A stretch of 64,000 nt of DNA, taken from NCBI RefSeq assembly GCF_051020955.1, contig NC_135026.1, positions 5,618,501-5,682,500 on the forward strand, given 5' to 3'. Positions within the stretch are counted from its first letter, which is position 1. Each line of letters opens with the position of its first letter. The translations under genes were made by a program, and so were the position numbers. Under the pieces are notes generated by a model. It made no database searches and was not told the DNA's origin. It was given only the letters and a program-made list of their open reading frames with translations. The stretch comes from Megalopta genalis (Eukaryota > Arthropoda > Insecta > Hymenoptera > Halictidae). This document shows, piece by piece, positions 12,691-25,333 of the stretch.

Positions 12691-13710
12691 ATAACCTTGA
12701 AAAATGCTTGAGGAAGCAAAGGCAAATAAATCATTGTCCACGCTAACATATTTCCTGGCTATTGAGGGTTACTTTTTCGTTTGTTATTTTAATTGTTTAC
12801 GTACGAATAAAGATTCTATATTACAGTCACGTCATAAAAAGCACAATACCGATATTTTTATTTTTTATTTCCATTGCTCGCATCGCTGTGCACAGCGCCG
12901 CCGTAGCGGTGCGGTTCTCGGCAGGAAAAAAAAGGCCAAGAAAGCAGCTTTCCACCTGACCAACGCTCATCGTCGGGAAACAAGGCGTCCACGAGAGAAG
13001 CGGGGGGCCCGGGTCCGGCTATCTCGGCCGGCCGAGCTGGTCGGTGTAATCATCGGTACCCCCCATATACCAGCAACCACCTTCAACAGCGGGACGTAAC
13101 AAGAGGCAAGCCAACCAGAAGGGAGATATACCGTGTAACTGACTTTAATGCTCCGTATCACGAGAAACAGGGACCGCGTGTGCGTGTACACCGCGAAATA
13201 TTTACGGACTAAGTGTTATCGCGCGAGTATGAAGCGTCGTCATGATTAACCCTTCTCAAGGGTACCGCGGCGACTGCGGACGCTCAGCTTCGGTTACTCG
13301 ACGCTTGCCGGGGCTCCGAAGGCGACGCTAATTCATTGATACGCCTGACGGCGTTGCGGAATTTATTATTTCGAGCCGCGTCGAAAAAGAACAAATAAAC
13401 GCACAAACGTTGCGACAACGTTGATATTTTGGTCATAGGAGTTAGGTTAGGTTGAAGGTTCTGTGTCTGTGAAATTCTGTTGCGACTCTTTCTTCGCGCG
13501 ACTTTAGCGCCCTCTGGGACTGATCATGCCGCCGACTTGAGGATAGATGGCATTGGCAGAATAAAGATGTCTGTCATAACTGGTATAATGAAATAAAATT
13601 GGAATAATTGTAATAGTCCTCTTGTTCAATACAAAACCTCTTATTTCAGACTTGATCTAGGCCCAAGTAAATAGAAATTATTCAAAGCGCCCTATGATTA
13701 TTTTAATGGG
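12691..13710. other. unassigned sequence
   Basis: Nothing supportable. Open frames around 12700-13100 lack resemblance to known proteins. A TTAGGTTAGG word lies at about 13443. Confidence 0.35.
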
Positions 13711-13970
13711 AAGGGGTGAATCCTGAAGTCATTTGGAGCAACTTTTTCCTTTGCGGAAATGTTCTACGAGGCTTCGTTTACGAGTTTTCAACGAAAAAAC
13801 ACTGACCAATGAGTGGCGGGCTCGGCTGGCGCGAGACGGCCCAGCCAACAAGCGCGCGGAGCCCAGTTCCGCTCGGCCGCCTCTCATTGGTCAGCGGTTT
13901 TTCGTTAATAACTCGTAAACGAAGTGTCGTAGAACATTTTCGCAAAGGAGAAAGTTGCTCCAAATGATAG
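13711..13970. mobile_element. foldback MITE, family 1, fragment without termini
   Basis: Contains the internal arms of family 1: CATTTGGAGCAACTTTTTCC on the left and its inverse ending GTTGCTCCAAATG on the right, with GTTTACGAG and CTCGTAAAC inside and the ACCAATGAG/CTCATTGGT pair. The terminal CAGGGTGTCCC is missing on both sides. Confidence 0.75.
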
Positions 13971-14463
13971 CTAGTTTTGTCTCGGACATAACCTGGGCCA
14001 ATCTCAGATCCAGCCTACGGCAATCTAAATAACTTAGTAACAATTGTTCCGGACCTAACCTAACCTTAACCCAGACAAAATTAAAACAGATGGCCAATTA
14101 CAAATCAAGAAAAAAATGTAGTTATGCCACGCAAGAACCCTGACGCCATGCCTAAAGACAAACCATCGAACAATTTTCCGTGACGACTATACCGGGGGTT
14201 CATTTAGAATATAAAATTTTCGGAGACAAATCGCCGAGCTACGCGGCGGAATCGTGTTCGAGGTACGAGTCGGTCCCGCGACGGCAGCGGCTCGTTGTCC
14301 CGACGTATAAAGTAGCGTACGGAAAAAGAAATGAAGAGGAAGCGATTTTACACGACACCGGGGTACACCGGACAGCGGCTATTCCTTACCGTTGTCCCGG
14401 CCGGGTAATGATGGATAATGACATAGGATGCGAGTGACCGGTATAAACCTGCCTGTACCCGGC

Positions 14464-14516
<53 letters not shown>

Positions 14517-15290
14517 GACCAGGACGGCGCCGACTCGTATCGCATAAAATGGCGAACGGGGAAAAACGAGCGAGAGAAACGGAGAAGGAAAGTGGCATCC
14601 GTTTACCGCCGAGATTCCGCCTCACCTGTGCAGATTATACGGCGTCGTGTACCCGGCCGCGCATGCTGTGTTACACGGCGCACGGCGGACGCAAGGTGCG
14701 CTGCTCCGCGCTCGACGACACGGGTATCCAGGCGGTGTCCGCCTCGACCCAATATCAACCACGCCAAGCCGCCCTAAACAAGAATTAATCTCGGGAGTGC
14801 GTCGGGACACGATCGCGCGCCGCCGTTATCTCTATGAGCTGAATCACCGAGGAGGTTATGTCAAGGTTCATTTTTTCCATAAAATATCGAAGGACACTTT
14901 TTCCTTTCAGATACTTCGAGTGGAGGGGGGATAAGACGGAGGGGCCATTTACTGTTCTCAGCTTTTCTCAGCAGTTCTCGTTGCTGAACTTAGGGAGCAT
15001 TGCAACACTTCGGCAAACTTAGGGGGGGGGGGGTATTAACTCTGGATTGCCCACGTGGGATGCTCGTGGATCCCTAATTTTAATCAGAAAATGGTACAAA
15101 AGGTACGAATATCTGCCAATGGTCTGCTTGATCTTTATGTGGGTATACCCAACTGGACCTTCACGTTGGTAATCCCGGGTTAAGGACTTAGAGGCAAGGT
15201 TGAAAGTTTTTGAGGGACGTGCTAGAAAGATTGAGGAATGAAGGGAAAGAAGGGAGTGTTTCGAACTGGTCCAGCTAGAGGACTCAACAG
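13971..15290. other. unassigned sequence with (GA)n and oligo-G
   Basis: No gene is supported. A GA microsatellite runs from about 14464 to 14516 and a G run is at about 15022-15033. Frames through the microsatellite encode Arg-Glu runs. Confidence 0.4.
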
Positions 15291-16262
15291 GGTCTAATAG
15301 AGCCTAGTAGAAGAAACATGGTCAGGTTCTAGCAAAGCCTAGTGCTAGTGGACTCTAGTGTCTAGTAATCCCTACTAAGTCATCTTCAATGTGTAACAGA
15401 TCCTACTAGAGAAGTCATCTTCTAATGTCTGATAGAGCTGGCTGGGGTCGTTATCTTCAAATTTCCAACAGACCCTACTAGAGGACTCATCAACGTCTAC
15501 CTGCCCCTAGTAGACAAGACGTCACTACTGGAGGTGTGATCTTGTCCATTTAGCAGACACTACTAGAGAAGTCATCTTCAAATAACTAGCAGACCCTACT
15601 AGAGAAGTCATCTTCAGATATCTAGCAGACCCTACTAGAAAAAAGTCCCCATCAATATCTAGCAGACCCTACTAGAGGACTCATCAACGTCTACCTGCCC
15701 CTAGTAGAGAAGACGTCACTACTGGAGATGTGATCTTGCCCATTTAGCAGACACTACTAGAGAAGTCGTCCTCAAGTTTCTGATAGACCTGGCTGGAGGT
15801 ATCATCTTCAAATATCTAGTAGACCCTACTAGAGAAGTCCCCATCAACATCTAGCAGACCCTACTAGAGACACTGAGGTGACACCAAGGTGTCATCTTGT
15901 CCACTTAGCAGACACTGCTAAAGAAGTCGTCTTCAATACGTAGCAGATCCTACTAGAGAAGTCACCTTAAAATGTCTAATAGACCTTGCTGGACTCGTCA
16001 TCTTCAAATATCTAGTAGACCCTACTAGAGAAGTCCCCATCAACATCTAGCAGACCCTACTAGAGACACTGAGGTGACACCAAGGTGTCATCTTGTCCAC
16101 TTAGCAGACACTGCTAAAGAAGTCGTCTTCAATACGTAGCAGATCCTACTAGAGAAGTCACCTTAAAATGTCTAATAGACCTTGCTGGACTCGTCATCTT
16201 CAAATATCTAGCAGGCCCTACTAGAGAAATCCCCATCAATATCCAAAAGACCCTAGTGAACG
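15290..16262. repeat. satellite array B, ~36-40-bp unit with 194-196-bp higher-order copies
   Basis: Basic unit of the type CTAGCAGACCCTACTAGAGA followed by AGTCATCTTCAAATAT or AGTCCCCATCAACAT. On top of this, long blocks recur nearly unchanged. The block starting at 15481 recurs at 15675 (194 bp later), and the block starting at about 15815 recurs at about 16011 (196 bp later). Five units per higher-order block. Confidence 0.9.
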
Positions 16263-17810
16263 ACTCATCAGTATTTTACTTAATCCTGTTGGGGGGGGGG
16301 GGCTATGTGCACCCAGCAGTGCCTGTCTTGGGGATATCGTAAAGACGATTGAGGATTCATCAGTATTAAAGCAGATCCTAGCTGGTCCTGCCTTAGACGC
16401 AGGCATATCGGAAGGACGGCTCATATAAAAATCGGTGACGGATCAGGTAGTTGCGGGAAAGCTAGCCATCTGTTGGCGAGCGCCGAAGGTAACCGCAACA
16501 TTTCTGTTGTCGATATCAATTTTCCTATGACACAAGTATCAAGTCTCCTTTGAATACTACAGGAAAGAAGAAAAATGTTCTGGAGCCAGTTTCTGTGTGC
16601 CTATATGATCTACAAAGATTAATTACTGTGCTTCAATTACTGTGTGCTCTACTTTTTGGAAAAAAATTTATCTTTGCTACTTATTTAAAATATTTGCAGG
16701 TAGTGCAAATCAAAATACTAAAAAACTATCTTACATTTTATTACAATATTAATATTTATACTATATAATAATATTTATACTGCATAATAATATTTGTACT
16801 TATAGGTAATTCAACTTTGTACAGAGTATCATTCTCGTCACTCAATATTCCGATTACAAGTAAAAGAAAAAAAGTAAAAGCCCAAGATAATTATTAACTA
16901 CGGTTACCCGTGTGTTCTCCCCTCCCCTCCTTGATCACGTGCCCACCAGCTTACGCAAACTCGCCCAGAAATTGATTTACGCGCGTTACTTCTTTCAGCC
17001 GCGTTTTCGCCCCCGTTGGAAACGACGTGCAAACGAGACATACCCCCTTTCCCTCTTCCATGAATCTGGGCTTTTCTTGCGCACATTTAACTTTGCCAGA
17101 GCCATTCGCGCGCGCGTTTTCTTGCGTATTCACGCGATTCCAGCTTGTTGAGAAGTTATTCTCCCCCCTGTGTTGTTCGGGTTCTTTCTCTCCGTTTCCC
17201 TTCTTTTTTTTCGGGCGACTTTACGAGCCGCTCGGAAATACGTGCGTTCACTCGTTCGCGATTCGAAGGGTATAATTTTACGCAGCCGATCATGATTAGG
17301 GACATTAACTCGGCCAAGTTTCTTTCGCCGGACCCGATACGACGACTGTGGACCTGCGCATTCTTCCCGAGGGTGTATAAACTTCGCCCAGTTACGTCCG
17401 GCATAGTCGTTACGACTGCCTCCATTATGCAGAACAATTGAATACATATAGTAGTTAAAGGCCTCTCCCCCCCTCCTTATTGCCGGGCACCGCTGCTCGC
17501 TCGTGTTTCTCGACTTCTTTGGGAGAGATCTCGATATACCTCCCCCCCTCTTCCCCCTCTTTTCATGTCTACAGGATCCACCTAGACGCCGAGACGCAAG
17601 TACGGCGTGCTAATTTTTCACGCGGCAGGTGTTCGGCGCATTGACGCAAACCTGTGGTTTACGAGAACGGTGGAAAAGTATAAAGATCGAGAGAGAATTT
17701 CTTAACGGAACTTTTTCTTTGGCTGGTTTGGTCGTCGTCAAGTGTAAATTGATATTTCCAAGACAAGTGTAAATTTTATTTCGAGAGAAAACGAGTCACC
17801 GATTTCGATA
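16263..17810. other. unassigned sequence
   Basis: An oligo-G run is at about 16291-16302, an AT-rich part at 16690-16890, and a CT-rich GC-moderate part at 16900-17600. No gene is recognised. Confidence 0.35.
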
Positions 17811-17884
17811 TTCGGGACCGGGATTCGAACCCGGGTCCTTTCGCACGTAAGGCGGCTGCTTTTACCAATTGAGCTATTCCGGCC
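17811..17884 (-). pseudogene. tRNA-like sequence (tRNA pseudogene or tRNA-derived SINE head)
   Basis: Read on the minus strand, a perfect box B (GGTTCGAATCC) closes a 5-bp T stem (CCGGG/CCCGG). A box A (TAGCTCAATTGG) lies upstream at the normal distance. The anticodon loop would be CTTACGT, reading UAC (Val), but the anticodon stem pairs in only three of five positions. The acceptor arms (GCCGGAA against TCCCGAA) pair in about four of seven. The internal RNA polymerase III promoter looks intact while the cloverleaf is degenerate, so a functional tRNA is unlikely. Confidence 0.6.
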
Positions 17885-18009
17885 GACCGATCATTAAGTC
17901 TCTTTCAGTCCTTATAACGTAAGCACATCAGAAACGTTGATCCCTATAAGACTTATTTGAAAAGGTGGGTGTATGAAAGTTAAGGCTGATCCACGTGTAT
18001 AGGAAAAAG

Positions 18010-18910
18010 TTGGTCAGAATTGTGACCTTGATTAATATTTACTGTCAATATTTGGAGCGAATATTTTTTGTCAATAGCTGAAGTGAATATTTACTGTCAA
18101 TAACTAAAGTAAATATTTTCTGTCAGTACCTCAAACAAATGTTTACTGCCTATGCCTCAAGTATATATTCACTGTCAATAAATATCTAAAGTAAATATTT
18201 ACTGTCAATACCTAAAGTAAATATTTTCTGTCAATATCTACAGTAAATATTTTCTGTCAATATTTCCAGTAAATGTTCACTGTCAAGACCTCAAGTAAGT
18301 ATTATACCGACAATATGTGAAGTAAATATTTTCTGTTAATACCTCAAAGCAAATATTTTCTGTCAATACCTCAAAGTAAATATTTACTCTCAATGAATAC
18401 CTAAGCAAATATTTACTGTCAACACCTCAAAGTAAATATTTACTCTCAATGAATACCTAAGCAAATATTTACTGTCAATATCTAAAGTAAGTATTGACTA
18501 TCAATGAATACCTGAAATTAATATTTACTGTCAATACCTCGAGTAAATATTTTCTGTCAATATTTACAATAGATGTTCACTGTCAATAACTCAAGTAAAT
18601 ATTTACAGTCAATACTCGAAGTAAATATTTTTTGTCAATACCTCAAAGCAAATATTTAGTGTCAACGAATACCTGAAGTAAATATTTACTGTCAACACCT
18701 AAAGTAAATATTAACAGTCAATACCTGAAGTAAATATTTTCTGTCAACAATTACAGTAAATATTAACAGTCAATATCTCAACTAAATATTCTCAGTCAAC
18801 AATTACAGTAAATATTAACAGTCAATACCTCAACTAAATACTCTCAGTCAACAATTACAGTAAATATTAACCGTCAATAGCTCAACTAAATGTTTACTGT
18901 CAATTTGTAC
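18010..18910. repeat. satellite array C, ~26-28-bp unit
   Basis: Roughly 30 tandem units of AAGTAAATATTTACTGTCAA plus TACCTC, with variants TTTTCTGTC and TTAACAGTC. No ORF of interest crosses it. Confidence 0.92.
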
Positions 18911-19940
18911 CAGCATTTCCTTTACAAATTGAAGTCCCGCAAATGTATTAGATCCTATCATGTTCCAGACACAAATTAACTGAAATCGTCTTCGGTTTAC
19001 GGCCCAGCAAATCGCAGCTTCCTCGCAACGTATTGCGCCATGGCGCAATTACAGAAATGGAAATACACTTCGCTAAACTTTACGGCACGATCCAGTGATG
19101 AATCTCGAGAGCAGTAAATGCTGCACGATGTTACACAGAGTTTAATAGAACCTTAAATTATCCTTGATCCACCGTCGCCATTAACGAACAAGATAAATCT
19201 TTGCAGAGCATGCTTTAACGACGACTCGTACAACGCGTCGCGCGAAGTCATCGTCTTCAAATCTTCGCTGCGTCTTCGACGAAATTTCGCATCGATTCGA
19301 GATCGAAGACCGGTCGCTAATTGACAAATCGTTGCCAGAGACAATCGCGCCGCGGAACCGCGCACCTGCGCGAAAAGTCCCGGAGGGGGGCCTTACGATA
19401 TTTATGACTTATTGTTGGCGCTGGGTCCGGCACCTGCTGAAATTCGAACGCGTTATTGCTCGAGCGTGATCGACGGCCGGTAGCATAACCGGCCGGTCGG
19501 TCGCTTAGAAAAAGGCGCGTAATTGGAAAATAAACACGTGCTTGGGCGCGCGAATTCGTGCGTCGGCCGGCCCGCGCACGCAGAAAAAACGCGTTGCGCC
19601 GCCATTGCCGGGCAGTAAATCGCGATCGCGGGGCAACTATTATCCGTCGCGGCGATATTTTTCGCTTCTGTGCCGCTTCGCGCGGAATGCGGCCTTTCTT
19701 GCGGCCGTTCGACGCGCTCGCTGCGCCGCGATCTGGCAACGGAGCGCGGTGGTTCGAACGGTCGATGCAGCTGGCCAAAATTCAGAGCACCCATAAATTG
19801 ATTTCAATTGATTTCAATTAATTTAATGATATACTGATATAATACTGATATATTTACTCATATAATTATTTACCATATACAAATACAGTATAAGTAAATA
19901 ATCCGTGCGTATTGTAAATCATCATATTGTGTACTTTTAT
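18911..19940. other. unassigned sequence, GC-rich at 19240-19780
   Basis: No gene is supported. The overlapping Arg-rich frames on both strands in the GC-rich part are mutual shadows with no recognisable domain. Confidence 0.35.
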
Positions 19941-20020
19941 AAATAATAATAACTATTCTGTATTATTCTGAAGCGATTAAAAATCAGGCAAAATATAATA
20001 CAGAATAGTTATTATTATTT
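19941..20020. repeat. perfect inverted repeat, 26-bp arms, 28-bp loop
   Basis: The arm at 19941-19966 (AAATAATAATAACTATTCTG and TATTAT) is the exact reverse complement of 19995-20020. The transcript would fold into a perfect AU-rich stem. No terminal motif or target duplication is evident. Confidence 0.85.
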
Positions 20021-20305
20021 GTAATAGTATATAATACGATTATTTATTATAGGCACGCATTATTTATTTATATTGCATTTATGTATTGCGAACCGACCGT
20101 TCAGACCACCATGCGACGTTGCCAGTTTGACATGTACATGCACAAATACGATTTTGATGAAGATTATAAATTTATTCTCAACGGGGTTCTAATTAAAAAT
20201 CGGTGGAAAAATGTAACTTTTAAAAAACGTATTCCAATCGAATGGAACATTCAGTCGATTTAATAATTCGGATGATTTTATGGCTGGAAGTTTGTTTGAT
20301 TGCAC
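20021..20305. other. short unassigned stretch
   Basis: Contains a 60-codon plus ORF (20081-20263) with no recognisable similarity. I do not call it a gene. Confidence 0.3.
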
Positions 20306-20309
20306 ACTA

Positions 20310-20795
20310 ATTTACAGGATAATTTTTGAATATTTAATATCATTAATGATTAATATTAATATTTTAATATTTAATATCATTAGCAGTTAATATTAATATT
20401 ATTAATATTTAATATCATTAGCGATTAATATTAACAGTATTAATATTTAACATTATTAGCGTTTAATATCAATATTATTAATATATTTAATATCATTAGT
20501 TATTAATATCAATATTATTAATATTTAACATCATTAGCTATTAATGTTAACAGTATTAATATTTAACATTATTAGCGTTTAATATCAATATGATTAATAT
20601 TTAATATCAATATTATTAATATTTAATATCATTAGCTATTAATATTAATATTATTAATATTTAATACCATTAGCGATTAATATTAATACTATTAATATTT
20701 AATATCATTCGCGATTAATATTAATATCATTAATATTTAATATCAATATTATTAATATTTCATATCATTAGCGATTAATACTAATATTATTGAAT
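20310..20795. repeat. satellite array D, ~36-bp AT-rich unit
   Basis: Tandem units of ATTAATATTTAATATCATTA followed by GCGATTAATATTAAT; about 13 diverged copies. Confidence 0.9.
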
Positions 20796-20799
20796 ATTT

Positions 20800-22850
20800 C
20801 GTTCGCAAAAGGTATATCTAAGAGGCAAAATAACGATTATCGGGTGGCATAGTCGCGGCCAGGTAAGCTGCGCGGGCAGGTGAACGCAAACGCGCCCGGT
20901 ACACCGTGTCCCCCGATACTTCTAAAGGGGAGGGTGTGGAGGCTGTATTCCGCATAATAGCGTATTATGTTAACGTCTGGCCACGATGGCTATCGGAGGT
21001 AACCAGCACAGAAATGGTTATAAGTAAACATGTGGCTACGATAAAAACTAACGACTCTGATTTAATAACTTGCACAAAGGTCAAGGTGCTCGCGGTGACC
21101 TGCGCTCGAAATGGTGCCGGAGGTCACGGATCCATTTGCTACTCTCAGTTTTTTACTTATTCAGTTTCACACTTCTTTATCATTTTTAGTGATTTCGAAA
21201 AGTACATTTTTTGCACCGTCGAAACGGTGAGACTTTTTCTCTAAATTCGAGTAAACGATTCGAAGTTTTTTGTTTTTGGTTAGACAATGTATTTTTAATT
21301 TAATTTTTTAATATATTTGTATTTAATTAATTTTATATTTAATTTTTTTCATAGACAATGTATTAAACAATTTGTGAACATCGCAATTGTATTTTTTAAT
21401 TTAGTTGTAATTTTAGAGAACGCAAGAAAGTTTGGAAATTTAACGGTGTTTATAAAAATACAACAAAATTGTATTTCTAAAAATACAAAAAAATTGTATT
21501 TCCAAGTCTAACGATATTTTTAAAAGTACAACAAAATTGTATTTTCGAATCTAACAGCATTTCAAAAAGTACAACAAAATTGTATTTTTAAAAATATGCA
21601 AAAATTGTATTTTTAAATATAATTGTACTTTTAAAAGTACAAAAAAAGAACAGTACTTCTAAATTTACGAAGCCATCTTCCTTTTCTATCTACGATGACT
21701 TCAAAAAATATATGTTTTTAAACTGTCAAAACGGGGAGAATCTTTTCAAAATTCGTCTATAAGTGACTCCAATTTTTGTTTTTTAAATATCACACGGTCT
21801 AGTTTAATAAACAACAAATTGCAAATATCGCAATCGTTTGAAACTTTACCTTAAACAATTTATCCATACCCATACAAACAATAATTAATTATTCCCTGTC
21901 TCCTATTCAAGCTCCCAAAGATCGACCAACCATTTATTTAATCAATCGTTTAAACGTCGAGTCCGAAGTGACTATGAAAAACGACGCCAGGCCACGAAAA
22001 AGTTCCATCGAATCGGCCGGCTCTCGCTGAGTCGAACGTAGCCGCGTGCGCGACGGCTGAAATTTACGGTTCGCAGAAACGGCGGTGGCGGCGGCAATTA
22101 AAAAGGCAGCCGGGACAAAATGACGATTATCGGCCGGCGTTTGCGATCCGAGTGCGCGCAGGTGAATGTAAATGCCGGCTAGTCTCGGGACAGTTGCGTG
22201 GAAACGGGCGTGTACGGTTCTGCAATAACGCGGCATAGTAAGTCGACTCGCAGGACCGCGGACCTCGGCGTCGGGCCAGGGAAGGAACGAGCGCGGTTTT
22301 ATCTGGCGATCTAGCGGCGGCGTTACGTTGCCCCGGCTTATCACCGCTGTTATCGCCCGGCATCGTTTTTATCCGCGCGCGAAATAACGCCGCCGCTGAA
22401 ACATGTCGATTAGCGTCTATCGGCTCGAGATCCATGTCGAAAAAATTCGATCGGCCGAACAAACGTGGCACAAATGTTCGAACGGCTCCGAGACGATTTT
22501 TCGCGGGATCGAGCATTCTCGGATGTTTCAATATCGGACGGAGAAACGCCGGTATTCTTAAACCTAATCGACGGCCTCGCTATATTTGGCCGCGCTGCTC
22601 GCGCGATCCCGCTTTCGATATATCCACGCCTAGTTTCTGCGGTCGATAACTGATAGACGTAAAAGCCGAACTAGGTAACGGAAAGTAAAGGTATACCTGT
22701 AAAACACACTTCGGCGTCAGCGGCGCGAAGGGCGAACGTTTTACAAGCGGGTTTCGAGCAGACCTTAAATCGTACGGACGATGATATGTTCGTGGTGATA
22801 AGTTGCCGATGAATTCAATATAGTGACGAAGGCGTATTTGTTCTTTTGTT
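20800..22850. other. unassigned sequence with a local poly-purine/AT repeat
   Basis: At about 21440-21650 the phrase AAAATACAACAAAATTGTATTT recurs about five times, and its TACAA/TTGTA parts are self-complementary. A GC-rich part (22000-22650) has overlapping shadow frames only. No gene is recognised. Confidence 0.4.
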
Positions 22851-23960
22851 TCAGTCCTAACCCTGACCTAACTTGGAAGGTAACTTAATTGAATGGTAAC
22901 GAAATAAAATGATACTTTTGTTTTGGTTTTAACCCGTAAACCAAAAGCTAACTGAATAAAATGGCAACGAAATTATAGTGCTTTGGTTTGGGACCTAACC
23001 CTGACCTAACCCAAAACCTAACTGAATAAAATGACAATGAAATAATAGTCCTTTTGGGGCAAACTTCACCCATATCTAACCGTAAAGCTAACTGAATGAA
23101 ATGACAACGAAATGACAGTGCTTTTGTTTGGAACCTAACCCGGACCTAACCTAAAACGTAACTTAATAGAATGGCAACGAAATAATGACCCTTTTGTTTT
23201 GGATTTAACCGATGCCTAAACCAAAAGTTAACTGGATAATATGGCAACGAATTAACAGTCCTTTTACTTGGGACCTAACCCGGACCTAACCCAAAACCTA
23301 ACTGAATAAAATGACAATGAAATAATAGTCCTTCTGTGTCAAACTTCAGTCATATCTAACCCAAAAGCTAGCTGAATAAAGTGGCAACGAATTAACAGTC
23401 CTTTTGCTCTGGACCTAACCCAGACCTAACCTAGACCTAACCCAAAACCCGACTGAATAAAATAACAATGATATAATAGACCCTTTGTTTCAGGCTCCAC
23501 GCATGTCTAATCCAAAAGCTAACAGAATGAAATGACAAGGAAATGACAGTGCTTTTGTTTTTTGGGACCTAACCCTGACCTAACCTGAAACCTAACTGAA
23601 TAGAATGGTAACGAGGTAATAGTCCCTCTGTTTTGGATTTAACCGATGTCTAACCCAAAAGCTAACTGAATAAAATAGCAACGAAATTACAGTCCTTTTG
23701 CTTTGGACCTAACCCAGACCTAACCTAGACCTAACCCAAAACCTAACTGAATAAAATAACAATGATATAATAGTCCTTTTGTTTCAGGCTCTACGCATAT
23801 CTAATGCAAAAGCCAACTGAATAAAATGACAACGAATTAACAGTCCCTTTGCTTAGGACCTAACCTAGACCTAACGCAAAACCTGACCGAATAAAATTCT
23901 AACGAAATAACAGTCCGCTCATTTGATACCTAACCCAGACCTATCTGAATAATATTGCAA
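22850..23960. repeat. satellite array E, ~70-bp unit arranged as ~140-bp dimers, CCTAA-rich
   Basis: Units combine GGACCTAACCCAGACCTAAC or an alternative TTTAACC-ATATCTAACC head with a shared tail CTAACTGAATAAAATGACAA and CGAAATAACAGTCCTTTTG. The two head types alternate. GGACCTAACC heads start near 22993, 23131, 23271, 23411, 23567, 23706 and 23856, giving a period of about 140 bp. Confidence 0.9.
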
Positions 23961-24890
23961 GAATTAGTTTCCATACTTAGGATTTAATTGAAACCCATCT
24001 CAATAGGTCTGCTAGGTTCGAAGCAGTGTTGCCACGTCTTCCGGCTTTTCCGTAGATCTACTTTGAAGCTTTTGTGGTCGAAGGTCCCGTAGAAAATTTT
24101 AACTTCGATTTAGGTACGTAACAGGTACACCGATTTTTCAAAGCGGACGATGCACGGAATTCTATGAACTTCACAGTTCGTTCCTACGTAATTTTACGAA
24201 TAGCCTACACTGTGGCAATACTGGCCCGAAACAAAATGGCCATTCTATTAGCCTTCTGGTGGTAACCAAATCATTTATAGCTTCTTTTGCAGATCGATAA
24301 GACGTTAAATCGTCGTACACCACCGTTTAATGCTGTTTGATTTAGTTAGATCCGGTGTTGCCAGGAAATTGATGGCGTGGGGGAAATACGTAGGAGCACT
24401 GCCTTTTTGCGGATCGATTTTAGAACCGGGAAAATTGATTGCGCGGCTTGCAGTTTTTACCATTGCCGTTAATAAACTGCCGGCAATATCCTCGTCGGAT
24501 TACATTTATCGAAGCGTTGCGGAGCCGTCCGCGTTCGCCTGTGATCACCGAGAGTGGAAATCGAGAACCATCGGCCGGGTGCGTTGCCAACTCCCCGCGG
24601 ACGGATGTCGACTATCTGGTTTTTCTCCGCGGTAATGAAAGTCGCATTACAGGCATCGCTGTGCTCTCCTCCGTGCTCTTAATCCTTGCCGTTTCTTTGT
24701 TTCCTCTTCGGGCTAGACGTTCGGGTCGTTATTAATGTCTGCCGCAATTAAGAGAGTCCCCGGAATGGGAACTTTCACGTTGACATAAAATCCGGACGCG
24801 GAATTCATCGATTGCACATACCACTTCAGGATTTTGAAAAAAAAAGTAGTGATTTGTTTGCTATCACTGATAAAGTCTGTCATACGTATA
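23961..24890. other. unassigned sequence
   Basis: No gene or repeat is recognised. Open frames at 24330-24735 overlap in two frames and match nothing familiar. Confidence 0.35.
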
Positions 24891-25333
24891 CAGGGTGTCC
24901 CAGGTTTTAATGTTCAAACTTTGTCAGTGTATTCTATGGCACAAAGTAAGAAAAAAATGTTATGTAAACATAGGTCATATAGAGCTTTATTAAGAAGTTA
25001 TAACAAAAATTCAGAATAGGAATAGTAATCAACATGCTGTTACTACGAGCATTGGCTTGAATAGATCAGCACATGCCGTGTGTTTATGTAAGCTGTGTTT
25101 ATTAACACATTTCGAAATGCCTACCGTTGTTGACAATACATGATTGACATCGATCGAAGATTTTTCTTATTTTATTTTATTTTTTTTTTAGTTGATTACT
25201 ATTCCTATTCTGAATTTTTGTTATAACTTCTTAATAAAGCTCTATATGACCTATGTTTACATAACATTTTTTTCTTACTTTGTGCCATAGAATATACTGT
25301 CAAAGTTTGAACATTAAAACCTGGAACACCCTT
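24891..25333. mobile_element. foldback MITE, family 2, nearly perfect 143-bp terminal inverted repeats
   Basis: The left arm 24891-25033 starts CAGGGTGTCCCAGGTTTTAA. The right arm 25191-25333 is its reverse complement, ending TTAAAACCTGGAACACCCTT, with only a few mismatches over 143 bp (for example TTGTCAGTGTATT against TTGACAGTATATT). TA flanks both ends (24889-24890 and 25334-25335). The 157-bp centre is unrelated to family 1 and non-coding. The high arm identity implies recent insertion. Termini resemble family 1 (CAGGGTGTCCC), so the two may share a transposase source (inference). Confidence 0.9.

Noticed and set aside
17811..17884. Functional tRNA-Val(UAC)
   Set aside because: The acceptor and anticodon stems have several mismatches, so a pseudogene or SINE head is more likely.
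15290..18910. Regularly spaced repeats that might suggest a CRISPR array
   Set aside because: The spacers are themselves repeated, units are diverged, no cas genes are present and the DNA is eukaryotic.
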